Assembly: GCF_948472415.1 (NCBI RefSeq)
Contig: NZ_OX419519.1
Location: 1,116,001-1,180,000 of the forward strand
DNA length: 64,000 bases
Source: Kitasatospora fiedleri
Lineage (GTDB): Bacteria; Actinomycetota; Actinomycetes; Streptomycetales; Streptomycetaceae
Reading direction: 5' to 3'
The translations under genes were made by a program, and so were the position numbers. The notes under the pieces were generated by a model that had not been told where the DNA came from, searched no databases, and was given only the letters and a program-made list of their open reading frames with translations. Positions 52,097 to 61,713 of this stretch are shown here, one piece after another (the stretch's first letter is position 1; every line of letters starts with the position of its first letter).

Positions 52097-53578
52097 TCAA
52101 CCGGCCGCGCAGGCCACCCCGTTGAGGGCGAAGCCGCTCGCCGCGGCGGCGTTGCCGGTGTGGTTGGCCTGGAAGCCGAAGGTGGTGGAGCCCCCGGCCG
52201 GGATCGCCGCGTTGTACGACAGGTTGCTCGCGCCGACCTGGCCGGCGGCCGGGCTGACGGTGGCGTTCCAGGCGTTGGTGACGCTCTGCCCGCCGGGCAG
52301 CGCGAAGGTCAGCTTCCAGCCGTTCACGGCGCTGCCGCCGGTGTTGGTGATCGTGACGTTCTCGGTCAGGCCGGTGTTCCAGGCGCTGACCTGGGTGCTG
52401 ACCTTGCACGCCGCGCCGGTCGGCGGCACCGACGGCGAGGAGGAGGGCGACGAGGACGGCGACGAGGACGGCGAGGGCGAGGCGGAGGAGGACGGCGACG
52501 GGGACGGCGAGGAGGTGCTGCCGCCGAGCGCCGTCACCACCGCGTTGTAGGCGGCCTTCGGCTGGTAGTTGTTGTCGTACATGGTGGCCGCGCCGTAGCC
52601 GGAGAAGAAGTCCGGAATCCACGAGTCCGGGTCGCCCACGCCCCACTGCGAGACGCCGACGCAACCGGTCACCGCCAGGCAGGAGTTGACCACGTTGGCG
52701 TAGTCGGTGGCCTGCTGGGCGAGGTTGGCGGCGCTGGCCGGGACGGGCATCCGGTCGTCCAGCTCGGTGATGGCGACGTTCACGCCGAGCGCGGTGAAGC
52801 GCTGGATGTTGGCCTTCAGGGTGCTGGGGACCTGGCCGACGATGAAGTGGCTCTCGAAGCCGACGCCGTCGATCGGCACGCCCTGCTGCTTGAGCGAGGA
52901 GACCAGCTGGTACATGCCGTCGCTCTTCGCGCCCAGGCCCTCGATGTTGTAGTCGTTCAGGTAGAGCTTGGCGTTCGGGTCGGCGGCGCGCGCGGTGCGC
53001 AGCGCGTCGGCGATGTAGCCGGAGCCCATCGCGTTGGTGAAGGCGTCGGTGCGCAGCGTGCCGTCCTCGTTGAACGGCTCGTTGACGACGTCCCAGGAGT
53101 AGACCTGGCCCTTGTAGTGGGTGGCCTCGGTGGTGATGTGGTTCTCCATCGCGGCCTTCACCTGGGCGGTGGGCAGGCTGCCGACCCAGCCGGGCAGTTG
53201 GCTGTGCCAGACCAGGGTGTGGCCGCGCACCCGCATGCTGTGGGCCTTGGCGAAGGAGACGATCTGGTCGCCGGGGCCGAAGTTGAAGTTCCCGGCGGAG
53301 GGTTCGGTGGTGTCCCACTTCATCTCGTTGCCGGGGGTGACCATGTCGAACTGGGTGCCGGCGATCGCCGTGATGGTGGAGCTGTTCAGGTTGGACTGGG
53401 TCAGGGCGGTGCCGAAGTAGCCGCCCTTGGCCTCGGCGAGGTCGCGCAGGGTGGTGCCCGCGGCGCCGGCCGGTCCGCTGCCGACGGTGGCGGCGGCCAG
53501 CAGTCCGCCGGCGGCGGCGAGGGCCAGCGCCGCGAGGGCGCGCCCGGGCCGGCGAGCTGCGCGCAACTGTGCAGCCAT
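52097..53578 (-). CDS. Secreted endo-1,4-beta-xylanase, GH10 with CBM2
   Basis: A 493-residue exported enzyme. Signal peptide 1-40; GH10 barrel about 45-352 with substrate residues in MKWDTTEPSAGNFNF and RGHTLVWHSQLPGWV, acid/base E167 in SWDVVNEPFNEDG and nucleophile E272 in VAITELDDRM. A Ser/Pro linker (354-384) joins a family 2 cellulose/xylan-binding module (389-493) with its conserved Trp residues (SAWNTGLTENVTITN, NGWKLTFALPGG, NAWNATVSP) and end-to-end Cys pair. It hydrolyses xylan outside the cell. GGAAGGGA precedes ATG 53578. Confidence 0.95.
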   Translation of the reverse strand: MAAQLRAARRPGRALAALALAAAGGLLAAATVGSGPAGAAGTTLRDLAEAKGGYFGTALTQSNLNSSTITAIAGTQFDMVTPGNEMKWDTTEPSAGNFNFGPGDQIVSFAKAHSMRVRGHTLVWHSQLPGWVGSLPTAQVKAAMENHITTEATHYKGQVYSWDVVNEPFNEDGTLRTDAFTNAMGSGYIADALRTARAADPNAKLYLNDYNIEGLGAKSDGMYQLVSSLKQQGVPIDGVGFESHFIVGQVPSTLKANIQRFTALGVNVAITELDDRMPVPASAANLAQQATDYANVVNSCLAVTGCVGVSQWGVGDPDSWIPDFFSGYGAATMYDNNYQPKAAYNAVVTALGGSTSSPSPSPSSSASPSPSSSPSSSPSSSPSVPPTGAACKVSTQVSAWNTGLTENVTITNTGGSAVNGWKLTFALPGGQSVTNAWNATVSPAAGQVGASNLSYNAAIPAGGSTTFGFQANHTGNAAAASGFALNGVACAAG

Positions 53579-53690
53579 GGTGGGTCCCTTCCGAGGGGGT
53601 GGGTGGGGTGCACGGACCGTACGGCGGCCCGCGCGGCCCCGGCAACGGAGCGCCGGGGCCGGCCGCCACCGGCCGCCGCCGGGCCGACTC

Positions 53691-53701
53691 CGAAAATTTC
53701 G
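53691..53701. promoter_or_regulatory. CGAAA-N-TTTCG palindrome upstream of the xylanase
   Basis: Perfect 11-bp palindrome CGAAAATTTCG, 113 bases upstream of the xylanase start in an otherwise very GC-rich gap. Similar GAAA/TTTC palindromes have been reported upstream of streptomycete xylanase genes; the link is from memory of that literature. Confidence 0.55.
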
Positions 53702-53832
53702 ACGGACGTTCGACCGTCCTTCGACGCCCACCGCCCCGACCTGCAGCGGGAGCCGGAAACGACGCGGCGGCCGCGGCCCCGGCCCCGGGTCCGCGGCCGC
53801 CCCGACCGGCTCCGCCGTCAAGAAAGTTACAG

Positions 53833-54339
53833 CTACCGCACGTCAGCGGGCTGCGCCACGGGGACGGCGACCAGCTCCTTGCCCATGCAGACGCTCTGCT
53901 CGTGGTCCTTGTAGTAGCCGAACTTGCGGATCTCGGCGTAGCCCTCGGAGGTGTAGAGCGCGATCGCCTCCGGCTGCAGGGTGCCGGTCTCCAGCACCAG
54001 CCGGGTCCGCCCGGCGGCGACCGCGGCGGCCTCCAGGTGGCGCAGCACCGCGCGGGCGTGGCCCCGGCCGCGGGCGTCGGGGACGACGTACATCCGCTTG
54101 AGTTCGGCGTCGCCGTCGCGCAGCCCGTCCGCGTCCCGCTCCTTGGCCCGCCAGCCGCCGCAGGCCACCGGCCGCCCGTCCTGGTAGCCGATCACGAACA
54201 GCCCGGCGGGCGGGTCGAAGTGGTCGGTGTGGACGGCGGTCTGGTCGCCGTCGCCGTACCTGCGGACGTACTCCTGCTGGACCTCGGCGGCGAGTTGCTG
54301 GGCGTCGGGGTGTCCGAAGCCGGTGGTGCGGATCTCCAT
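53833..54339 (-). CDS. GNAT N-acetyltransferase
   Basis: A 168-residue single-domain acetyltransferase: LFVIGYQDGRPVACGGWRAK, AELKRMYVVPDARGRGHARAVLRHL (acetyl-CoA loop V-x-x-x-x-R-G-x-G-x-A), LVLETGTLQPEAIALYTSEGY and a terminal strand. The sequence type is common in streptomycetes. ATG at 54339 (MEIRTTG) is preferred; a TTG three codons upstream is possible. Substrate unknown. Confidence 0.88.
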   Translation of the reverse strand: MEIRTTGFGHPDAQQLAAEVQQEYVRRYGDGDQTAVHTDHFDPPAGLFVIGYQDGRPVACGGWRAKERDADGLRDGDAELKRMYVVPDARGRGHARAVLRHLEAAAVAAGRTRLVLETGTLQPEAIALYTSEGYAEIRKFGYYKDHEQSVCMGKELVAVPVAQPADVR

Positions 54340-54478
54340 GGCGCCCAAGGGTACGGGCCCGCCCCCGGCCCGCCCGGCGCCGGGGGCGGGTGAACCGCCA
54401 GGTGAGGAGCCGCGCAGGAACCGGGCAGGAACCGGGTCGGGGTCCTACCGGAGCCGCGCAGGAGAGCCGGGCCGGGGC

Positions 54479-54878
54479 TCAGGCGCGGGTGAGGCGGGCG
54501 ATCAGGTCGTCCTTGCCGAACATCCGGGCCGCGTCCAGCGCGGAGGGCGCCCCGGCCCGCGGGTCGGCGCCGTGCGCGAGCAGGGCGTCGACGACCTCGG
54601 TGGCGCCCTTGAAGACGGCGCCGGCCAGCGGGGTCTGGCCGTGGTCGTTGGCCCGGTTGGCCCGGCGCCGCGCTCCAGCAGGGCGGTGACGGCGGCGGCG
54701 TGGCCGTGGTAGGCGGCGAGCATCAGCAGGGTGTCGCCGCGGTCGTTGGTGAGGTCGGCGGGGTGCCGGCGTCGAGGTAGGCGGCGAGCAGCGCCGCGTC
54801 CCCGGTGCGGGCGGCCTCGAAGAGCCGCCCGGCCAGGGCGATGACGTCCTCATCGGGCTGCACGGTGGGATCGGTCAT
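54479..54878 (-). CDS. Ankyrin-repeat protein, two frameshifts
   Basis: A small ankyrin protein of about 133 residues once two lost bases are restored (a G run at 54760-54763 and a site near 54670). It reads MTDPTVQPDEDVIALAGRLF, then LLAAYLDAGTPADLTNDRGD, LMLAAYHGHAAAVTALLERGA, RANDHGQTPLAGAVFKGATE and VVDALLAHGADPRAGAPSAL, four helix-turn-helix ankyrin units. Such proteins mediate protein contact; in actinomycetes they sometimes neighbour catalase genes, which is not the case here. ATG 54878. Confidence 0.8.
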
Positions 54879-55224
54879 GGGGTGTTCCGCCTTCCGGTGG
54901 GCGGCCGCGCGGGCCGCTGATCGTCCTGGTGGTGCCACGCGAACGCTAGCGGACGCCCCGCGGCGCACCGTCCGGCGCGGCGCGGCACGGCCGTTCGGGC
55001 GAATTCCGGGTGCGCGGAGCGCGGTCGCGCCAGGCGCGGGGACGCCTGAGTGCGCCGGTGCGATCCACTGGCCCTGTGCATCCCCGCCTCGCGGAACGTA
55101 TACCGCCGATCCGGGTGCTCGGGTGAGATCCACCCGTTTGCCGCACCCCATCATCTATTACTTCTTGTCACCATGAAGGCACTTTCTGTACACACTGTCC
55201 CCGCCCCTCGTGAGGAGCAATCCC
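54879..55224. other. Gap between divergent ankyrin and small membrane protein genes
   Basis: 346 bases without a supportable gene. It should hold two promoters; the one for the plus strand is listed separately. Frames crossing it have random-looking Arg/Pro/Ser composition. Confidence 0.5.
55165..55194 (+). promoter_or_regulatory. Possible promoter of the small membrane protein
   Basis: TTGTCA (55165-55170), 18 bases, TACACA (55189-55194), about 30 bases before the GTG at 55225. Confidence 0.4.
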
Positions 55225-55419
55225 GTGATTCTCTCCATCTCCGGCATCGTCCTGTTCGGTGTGATCGCTTTCCTCTTCTTCCGCCGGGACGGGCTGAAGA
55301 TCTCCCACGCACTGGTCTGCGCGCTGTTCGGCTTCTACGTCGCGGGCTCCTCGATCGCGCCGACCATCCAGGCGGGCGGCGCGAGCCTGGCCAGCCTGAT
55401 CGGCGGCCTGAAGTTCTGA
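55225..55419 (+). CDS. Small two-helix membrane protein upstream of FtsK-like gene
   Basis: A 64-residue protein from GTG 55225 with GAGGAG 7 bases upstream. First helix ILSISGIVLFGVIAFLFF, a basic loop RRDGLKIS, second helix HALVCALFGFYVAGSSIAP, then a Gly/Ala/Ser amphipathic end (ASLASLIGGLKF). It lies 179 bases before an FtsK-like gene. The sequence looks well conserved in type and is likely a real membrane partner, though its role is unknown. Confidence 0.75.
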   Translation: MILSISGIVLFGVIAFLFFRRDGLKISHALVCALFGFYVAGSSIAPTIQAGGASLASLIGGLKF

Positions 55420-55598
55420 GCGGTCCCTGCTCCTTACGGCCCGGGCGCGGACATCCCACCGCCCCGGGCCTTCTGCCAGCCCCGCCGGGCTGATCACCCG
55501 TCAGCCCGCCACCGCCGTTCCCGGCGGCCGTCCCCGCCGCCGCTCCCCGCGCCCGTCCCCGTGCCCGTTCGTTCCCCTCCCCGCCCTCCGGAGCCCGC

Positions 55599-57170
55599 AT
55601 GTCCCTCACCCGCCACTTCACCCGGGGCCGCGACCTCGCCCGCAGCGCCGGCGACCACGCCGCCGACGTGTTCGCCCCGCTGGCCCTGATCGGCCGCGGC
55701 CTGCGCCGCCACGCCGAGTGGGCCAAGGACCGCTGGGCGGCCACCCCGAAGGAGCGGCGCGGCCCGACGCTGCTGGTCGGCGCGGCCGTGGTGCTCGGCG
55801 TCTTCCTGCTGCCGCACGGCCCGCTGCTGGCGATCGTCGCCCTGGTCGCCTCCGCCGCCTGGTCGGCCGCAGCCCCAAGTCCCCGTCGGTGCCCGAGCCA
55901 AAGGCCGCCGACGTCAAGCTGCCCGCGCTGTACGCGGCGCTCACCCCGTACTTCGGCGGCTACGACGACCCGGGCGCGCTGTACCGGGTGGACGGCGAGT
56001 GGAAGGCGGTGTTCGCGGACTGGGCGTTCGACCGGACGGGCGGCTGGCCGCTGGACATCGTCTACCGGCGTACTTCACCGACACCGAGCCGGCCGCCCGG
56101 GCCCGGATCGAGCAGGTGGTGCAGGGTAAGGCGGGCCGCTCGCGCGAGTACCGCTTCGACTGGGACGAGGAGTCCAACCGGCTGCGGTGACGGCGCTGGC
56201 CCCGCTGCCCGCCGACATCGCCGCGCAGCGCTTCGTCACCGCGCCGGGCGAGATCGTCCTGGGCTTCACCGACGGCGCGGGCAGCCCGCGCACCATCCCG
56301 GTCGAGCAGGGCGGCGTCACCGGCAGCAGCCGCCGGTGGTGTGGGCGGGTCGGGCCGCGCTCGGCCGAGCGCACCTGCTGGCGCTGGGCGCGCCCGGCCA
56401 CGGCACCTCGACGCTGCTGCGCTCGATCGCCCTGCAGGCGCTGCCGCACGGTGACCTGGTGGTGGTGGACGGGGCGAGCACCGGCGAGCACGCCTGCCTG
56501 GTGAACCGTCCGGGCGTGCACACCGTGGAGACCAGCCTGCACGGGGCGCTCGCCGCGCTGGAGTGGTGCGCGCAGGAGACGAGCGCCGGCTGGTCGCGCT
56601 GAACGCCGCCCGGCACCACGGGCTGGCCGCGCCCGCCGACGTCACCCGCCCGCTGTGGATCCTGCTCGACCACCTCACCGAGCTGTCCGAACTCGCCCAC
56701 GCCGAGGGCCGCGGCGACCCGCAGGAGCTGCTGGAGGTGCCGCTGCGGCACGGCCGGGCGGCCCGGGTCACGGTGGTGTTCGTGGACGCGCTGGACGCCC
56801 GGGACCGGATCTCCGCGACCGTCCACGCCTGCGCCCGGGCCCGGGTGGTGCTCGGCCGGTCACCGTCGACTCCGGCGCGGCGGCGCTCGGCGGCCCGCTG
56901 GACATCGCGCCCGCCGCGCACACCCCGCCCGGCCGCGGCTACGCCCGGATCGGCGCCGCCGCGCCGGTCCGGCTCCAGGTCCCGGTCACCGTCGACCCGC
57001 TGGACGAGGACGCCCCGGCCGCGCTGCGGGACGCGGTGGTCGCCCTGCTGCCGCACCGCGACACCCGCACCGAGGCGGCAGCCCCGGCGGTCGCCGATCC
57101 GGTCGGTGCCGGGTCGGCCGCGCGCCGAGCCGGTCGGCGCGCGAGCCGCAGCCACGGCCGACCGATCTGA
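55599..57170 (+). pseudogene. FtsK/SpoIIIE-like membrane ATPase, broken by about six frameshifts
   Basis: Starts at ATG 55599 (GGAG upstream). The N-terminus MSLTRHFTRGRDLARSAGDH leads to a membrane hairpin (GPTLLVGAAVVLGVFLL, LLAIVALVASAAW), then a soluble region (YFGGYDDPGALYRVDGEWKA, VFADWAFDRTGGWPLDIVYR), an FtsK-like core HLLALGAPGHGTSTLLRSIAL and WILLDHLTEL, and an acidic/Arg-rich tail. Shifts fall near 55870, 56071, 56188, 56330, 56580 and 56860, each explained by one lost base. The Walker A loop reads GAPGHGTST, lacking the canonical lysine, so ATP hydrolysis is doubtful even if repaired. Confidence 0.7.
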
Positions 57171-57356
57171 CGAAGGACGCGGCGCAGGTTAGTCCGCGCC
57201 CGGTCTGGTAAGAAGACCGGTCGGGCCCGACGCCCTTCGGCGGACCATAAGTGCACAAAATGTGACACGCCGGGTGATAACACCGCCCAGATGTGACAAA
57301 ACGGGCGACCATGGGTACAAACAGGGGCGGCACGACAGGCGACGTATGTCCCGGAC
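57171..57356. other. Upstream region of rbpA
   Basis: No gene seen. The stretch 57240-57310 is less GC-rich (GTGCACAAAATGTGACA, GATGTGACAAAACGGGC) and contains a directly repeated GTGACA motif; it could hold a second promoter in addition to the SigR-type one. Confidence 0.4.
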
Positions 57357-57383
57357 GGGAATCTTCGTCGGAGGTCGCGCGTT
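57357..57383 (+). promoter_or_regulatory. SigR-type promoter of rbpA
   Basis: GGGAAT (57357-57362), exactly 18 bases, GTT (57381-57383). This fits the thiol-stress sigma factor SigR consensus (GGAAT-N18-GTT). rbpA is a known SigR target in Streptomyces coelicolor. The start codon lies 64 bases downstream. Confidence 0.8.
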
Positions 57384-57446
57384 GGACCCAGCGACGAAGA
57401 CAGCGACCACTAGTCCTGTGGGCAAGAAGCCCGGGAGGCACGATTC

Positions 57447-57821
57447 ATGAGCGAGCGAGCTCTCCGCGGCACGCGACTCGGGGCGACCAGCTACGAGACC
57501 GACCGCGGTATTGACCTGGCACCCCGCCAGACCGTTGAGTACGCATGTCAGAACGGACACCGCTTCGAGGTCCCGTTCTCGGTGGAGGCGGAGATTCCCA
57601 TGGTGTGGGAATGCCGTTTCTGCGGCCAGGAGGCCGCCCTCCTCGACGGCGAGGAGCCGGAGGAGAAGAAGACCAAGCCCACCCGCACCCACTGGGACAT
57701 GCTGATGGAGCGCCGGACTCGCGAGGAGCTGGAGGAGGTCCTGGCCGAGCGCCTGGCCGTCCTGCGCTCGGGCGGGATGAACCTGGCGATCCACCCGCGC
57801 GACTCGCGCAAGTCCGCCTGA
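57447..57821 (+). CDS. rbpA: RNA polymerase-binding protein RbpA
   Basis: A 124-residue protein matching actinobacterial RbpA over its whole length: RGTRLGATSYETDRGIDLAPR (N-terminal tail), zinc-binding core C34, H38, C56, C59 (EYACQNGHRFEVPF, WECRFCGQEA), basic linker KTKPTRTHWDMLMERRT and the sigma-interacting helix ELEEVLAERLAVLRSG. It binds RNA polymerase and group 1/2 sigma factors, stabilising the open complex, and confers basal rifampicin tolerance. Regulated by the SigR-type promoter upstream; a perfect terminator follows. Confidence 0.97.
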   Translation: MSERALRGTRLGATSYETDRGIDLAPRQTVEYACQNGHRFEVPFSVEAEIPMVWECRFCGQEAALLDGEEPEEKKTKPTRTHWDMLMERRTREELEEVLAERLAVLRSGGMNLAIHPRDSRKSA

Positions 57822-57840
57822 CGGACCGGCGCCGCACCAC

Positions 57841-57876
57841 CGCCGAAGGGCCCCGGGGAACCGGGGCCCTTCGGCG
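57841..57876 (+). terminator. rbpA terminator
   Basis: Perfect 16-bp stem CGCCGAAGGGCCCCGG (57841-57856) with its complement (57861-57876) and a GGAA tetraloop, 19 bases past the stop. It may also serve the convergent fxsA. Confidence 0.9.
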
Positions 57877-57927
57877 TTCCCGCGTACGCGGGAGGAGAGA
57901 GAGTGCGCGGGAACGCCCGACGGAGCG

Positions 57928-58515
57928 TCAGGGCGCGATCGGCGGGCGGTACCCGGTGTCCGGGCCGGAGGGACCGGACGGGTCGGCGGAGCCGTGCGGG
58001 CCGGCCGGCGGGTCGACGACCTCGCCCTGGACGACCTTGCCGTCGGGCCGGTGGATGCGCAGCTGCTCCTGCAGGCGCACCGCGTCGGCGAACCGGTCCG
58101 CGCCGACCGGGGTGGTGGAGCGCAGCGCCGAGCCGGTGATCCGGCGGCCGACGGCGCGCCACACGGCCCGGGTCGGCGGCAGCAGAAAGGTCACCGCCAG
58201 CAGGTCGGACAGGAAGCCGGGGACCATCAGCAGGAGGCCGGCCAGCACCGTCATCGACGTGCCGGTCTGCGGCTGCGCGGACTGCGGGTCCCTGGACAGC
58301 TCGACGGCGGCCCGGAAGGCCCGCGCCCCGGCGCGCTTGATCACCGCGCCGCCGAGGAACACCCCGGCAACCAGTAGCAGCAGGGTCGGGAACCAGCCGA
58401 TCCAGCCGGCCACCACGGTGACCAGCCAGATCTCCAGCACCAGCCAGGCGACGACCAGCAGCGGCACGGTTCGGGCGAGCCGGCCGCGGCGGGCCGGGGT
58501 TGCTTGCCGGGACAC
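57928..58515 (-). CDS. fxsA: FxsA-family membrane protein
   Basis: A 195-residue membrane protein from GTG 58515. The FxsA core covers about 15-125: two N-terminal helices (VPLLVVAWLVLEIWLVTVVA, FPTLLLLVAGVFLGG), the basic loop IKRAGARAFRAAVE, LLMVPGFLSDLLAVTFLLPP as the family signature, and RAVGRRI. The C-terminal 70 residues are polar and Pro/Gly-rich. The E. coli namesake suppresses phage F exclusion; the cellular role is unknown. Convergent with rbpA. Confidence 0.88.
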   Translation of the reverse strand: MSRQATPARRGRLARTVPLLVVAWLVLEIWLVTVVAGWIGWFPTLLLLVAGVFLGGAVIKRAGARAFRAAVELSRDPQSAQPQTGTSMTVLAGLLLMVPGFLSDLLAVTFLLPPTRAVWRAVGRRITGSALRSTTPVGADRFADAVRLQEQLRIHRPDGKVVQGEVVDPPAGPHGSADPSGPSGPDTGYRPPIAP

Positions 58516-58650
58516 GGTACGAATCCACTCCTCGCGGTGCCCTCCGCGGCGGCCGGCCTCTCCGGCCGCGTCCACGCACCACCCAGCACAACGGCCCCGG
58601 GGCCCGCCGTGTTCCGCGGCGCGCACCCGGGGCCGTCGGCCCGCGGCCGG

Positions 58651-60077
58651 TCAGGCCGCGCGCTCCACCCTCCGCCCCCCGCCGGCCACCGCGAACGCGC
58701 AGGCCAGCACGCCGCCGAGGGCCAGCGTCCACTCCGGCGCGGCACCGACCCGGTCCGCGACGGTCCTCCCGTCGCGCAGCGGCACCACCGCGTTCAGCAC
58801 GGCCTGCTCCATCTCGCCGGTGCGCTGCTGCACCGCGCCGTCCGGGGTGATCACCGCGGAGACGCCGCTGGTCGCCGCGATCAGCACCGCCCGCCCGTGC
58901 TCGACCGCCCGCAGCCGGGACATCGCCAGCTGCTGCTCGGTCTGCCCGGTGTTGTTGTACGTGGCGTTGTTGGTCTGCACGACGATCACCGCCGCCGCTG
59001 GTCGACCGCGTCCGGACGATCTCGTCGTACGCCACCTCGAAGCAGATCACGTCACCGATCCGGGCCGGGCCGAGCTGCATGACGCCGTTGTGGTCGCCGG
59101 GGTAGAAGTCCCGGGCGACCCGCTGGAGGCGGCTGATCACCTTGGACAGCTCGGTGCGGAACGGCACGTACTCGCCGAACGGGACCGGGTGCTGCTTGGT
59201 GTAGGAGGCGCGCGGGGCCGGTCGCCGGGTCCCAGACGATGCCCTCGTTCTGGACGTGCTGCTCGTCGGGGCCGTCGACCAGCGCGCCGACCAGGGTGGG
59301 GACGCCGCGACCGCCTTGACGCCGCGCGTCGATCCGGGCGTAGGCCGCCGGGTCGGTGAACGGGTCGAGGTCGGAGGCGTTCTCCGGCCAGATCACGACG
59401 CGTCCGGCTTGGGCGCCGTGCCCGCGGCGACGGGGCGGCGAGCTTCTCGGTGGCGGTGGCGTGGTTGTCCAGCACCTCCATCGGGCGGCCCAGGAAGTCC
59501 ATGCCGGGGCGGTCCACGTTGCCTGGACGAGGGCGACCTTCACCGTGTCGTCGCGAGCGGCGTGAACGGGCTGGCGGTGTTGGCGAACGCCAGCCGGCCC
59601 CACGGGAAGCCGCCGAACGGCAGCCGGTCGCGCATCCACTCCTGGGTGACCCAGAGCACCGGCCCACAGCGGCCAGCCGCGCAGCTTCGAGTCAGCGCCG
59701 TGCCCGCGCCCATCAGCGCCAGGAACAGCGCCTCGATCAGCGACAGGCCGACGGCGGCGTCCCAGCCGACCGGGCGCAGCCAGGACAGCAGCACCACGAA
59801 GAACGGGACGCCGAAGGCGAAGCCCAGCCAGGCGCCGTGCCGGGCCCGGCGGCCCGGGTCAGCAGCGCCAGGCCGGCCACCGCGAGGACCGACAGCGGCC
59901 ACCGTCGAACGGCGGGAAGGCCAACGCCAGGGCCAGGCCGCAGAGCGCGGCCAGGACGGTCCGGCCCCACCAGGCGCGCGGCCGTCCGCCCCTCCCGCCC
60001 CGCGCCGCCCGGCCGGGCGCCGGCGGCTCCGCGTCCTGCTCGGCCACCGGCTGCTCCTGCGAAACGGGCAGTGCCAC
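58651..60077 (-). pseudogene. lnt: Apolipoprotein N-acyltransferase (Lnt), at least seven frameshifts
   Basis: Pieces from GTG 60077 onward: WGRTVLAALCGLALALAFPP, RWPLSVLAVAGLALLTR, AWLGFAFGVPFFVVLLSWL, WVTQEWMRDRLPFGGFPWG (Lnt membrane part), then the nitrilase domain with IWPENASDLDPF (catalytic Glu), FRTELSKVISRLQRVARDF, GDVICFEVAYDEIV (catalytic Cys) and VVQTNNATYNNTGQTEQQLA, ending in a last membrane helix at 58651. Shifts occur near 59908, 59855, 59560, 59520, 59420, 59210 and 59000. Each piece is in order and highly conserved, so sequencing errors are likelier than decay. Lnt adds the third acyl chain to lipoproteins. Confidence 0.85.
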
Positions 60078-60200
60078 TGCGCACCACCTCTCTACCTCGG
60101 ATCGTCTCCGCGCCGGGGAGGGGCGCACGCGCGTTCCACTCGTTCGACGTCCCAGGAAAGGTACCTCACTCCCCGGCCGCCCCGCGCGGCCGACGGCCCG

Positions 60201-61623
60201 TCAGCGGCCGACCGGCGGGCGGCGTCCGGACCAGGGCAGCGCCTCCTCCAGGGTGCGGGCGACCTGGAGCAGCAGGTCCTCGCGCCAGGGGGCGGCGACC
60301 AGCTGGACGCCGACCGGCAGGCCGGTGGCCGGGTCCTGGTGCAGCGGCAGCGAGAGCGCGGGCTGGCCGGTGACGTTGAACACCGAGGTGAACACGCCCA
60401 TCGGGTAGGCGTTGCGGAGCGCGGCCGCCGGGTCCTCGGCGGTCCCGGCCCGCCAGGCGCCGATCCGCGGCGGCAGGCAGGCCATGGTGGGGGTGACCAG
60501 CAGGTCGAACCCGGCCAGGAAGCCCTCCACCAGGGCGCGGGAGAGCCGCTGGGCGCGCTGCACGGCCTGCGCGTAGGCCCAGGAGTCGACGGCGTGCGCG
60601 GCGTCCCGCAGGGCCCGGTTGTGCGGTTCGACCCGGTCCGGGTCGGTGAGCGGGACGCCCGCCGCGCCGGTGTTCCAGACGGTGGTGAAGGCGCCGACCA
60701 GCTCCTCGGTCGGCGGCAGCGGCAGCGCGGTGTCGACCACGTGGTGCCCGGCGGCCTCCAGGGCGTGCAGCGCCCGCTGGACGGCCGTCCGGCAGGCCGG
60801 GTCGACGGTGATCGGCGATCGGGGAGTCGGTGAGGTGGCCGATCCGCAGGCCGGTCGGCGGGCGCCGCTCCAGCGCGGCGCGTAGTGCTGCGCGGGGGCG
60901 GGCGGCGACCACCAGCTGCCCGGGTCGTGCCGGGCAGCACGTCCAGGGCGGCGGCGGTGTCCGCCACGGTGCGGCTGACCACCCCGCTGGCGCCAGGCCC
61001 TCCACCAGCACGGTCTCCTCGGCGACCCGGCCGCGGGTCGGCTTCAGCCCGACCAGGCCGGTGCAGGAGGCCGGGACCCGGATCGACCCGCCGCCGTCCT
61101 CGGCGTGCGCGATCGGGGCCATACCGGCGGCGACGGCGGCCCCGGCGCCGCTGGAGGAGCCGCCGGGGGTGCGTCCGGTGTCCCACGGGTTGCGGGAGAT
61201 CCGAGCGCCGGGCTCTCGGTGAACGGCAGCGCCCGAACTCCGAGGTGGTGGTCTTGCCCATCAGCACGAACCCGGCCGCCACCAGCCGCCGCACCACCGC
61301 CCCGGTCGGGGGGCCGGCTCCCGCGAGGTGCCCAGCGAGCCGTAGGTGGTCGGCCAGCCCGCGACGTCGGCGAGGTCTTCACCGGCAGCGGCACCCGGAA
61401 CGGCGGCAGCCGGTCGTCCTTCCCCGCCCGGCGCACCCGGGCCTCGGCCGCCGCCGCGGCGGCCAGCACCGCGTCGTCGTCCCGGAGGCAGAAGGCGTTC
61501 AGCCGGGTCGAGGCGGTCGCCGCGCAGGTAGTTCTCGGCGACCTCACCGGTCCGCCTCCGCCGCCGGACGGCGGCGGCCAGGTCGAGCGCGGAAACGAAC
61601 GGGTCCATCGGGTCGGCGGGCAT
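60201..61623 (-). pseudogene. Amidase (amidase signature family), several frameshifts
   Basis: Recognisable in order from ATG 61623: MDPFVSALDLAAAVRRRRRT, STRLNAFCLRDDDAVLAAAA, FRVPLPVKDLADVAGWPTTY (catalytic Lys of the Ser-Ser-Lys triad), [33 protein letters not shown] and [20 protein letters not shown] (amidase signature with both serines), [66 protein letters not shown]. At least six one-base losses between 60815 and 61505 break it. The C-terminal 180 residues are in one clean frame. It would hydrolyse a carboxamide; substrate unknown. Confidence 0.85.
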
Positions 61624-61713
61624 CCCACGCGTCCTCTCTCCTCGGGTGATGCCCCCACCCTGGCGCCGGGGCCGCCCCCGGGTCTTGGACGAATGTCCGC
61701 GCCGGGACGGGCC

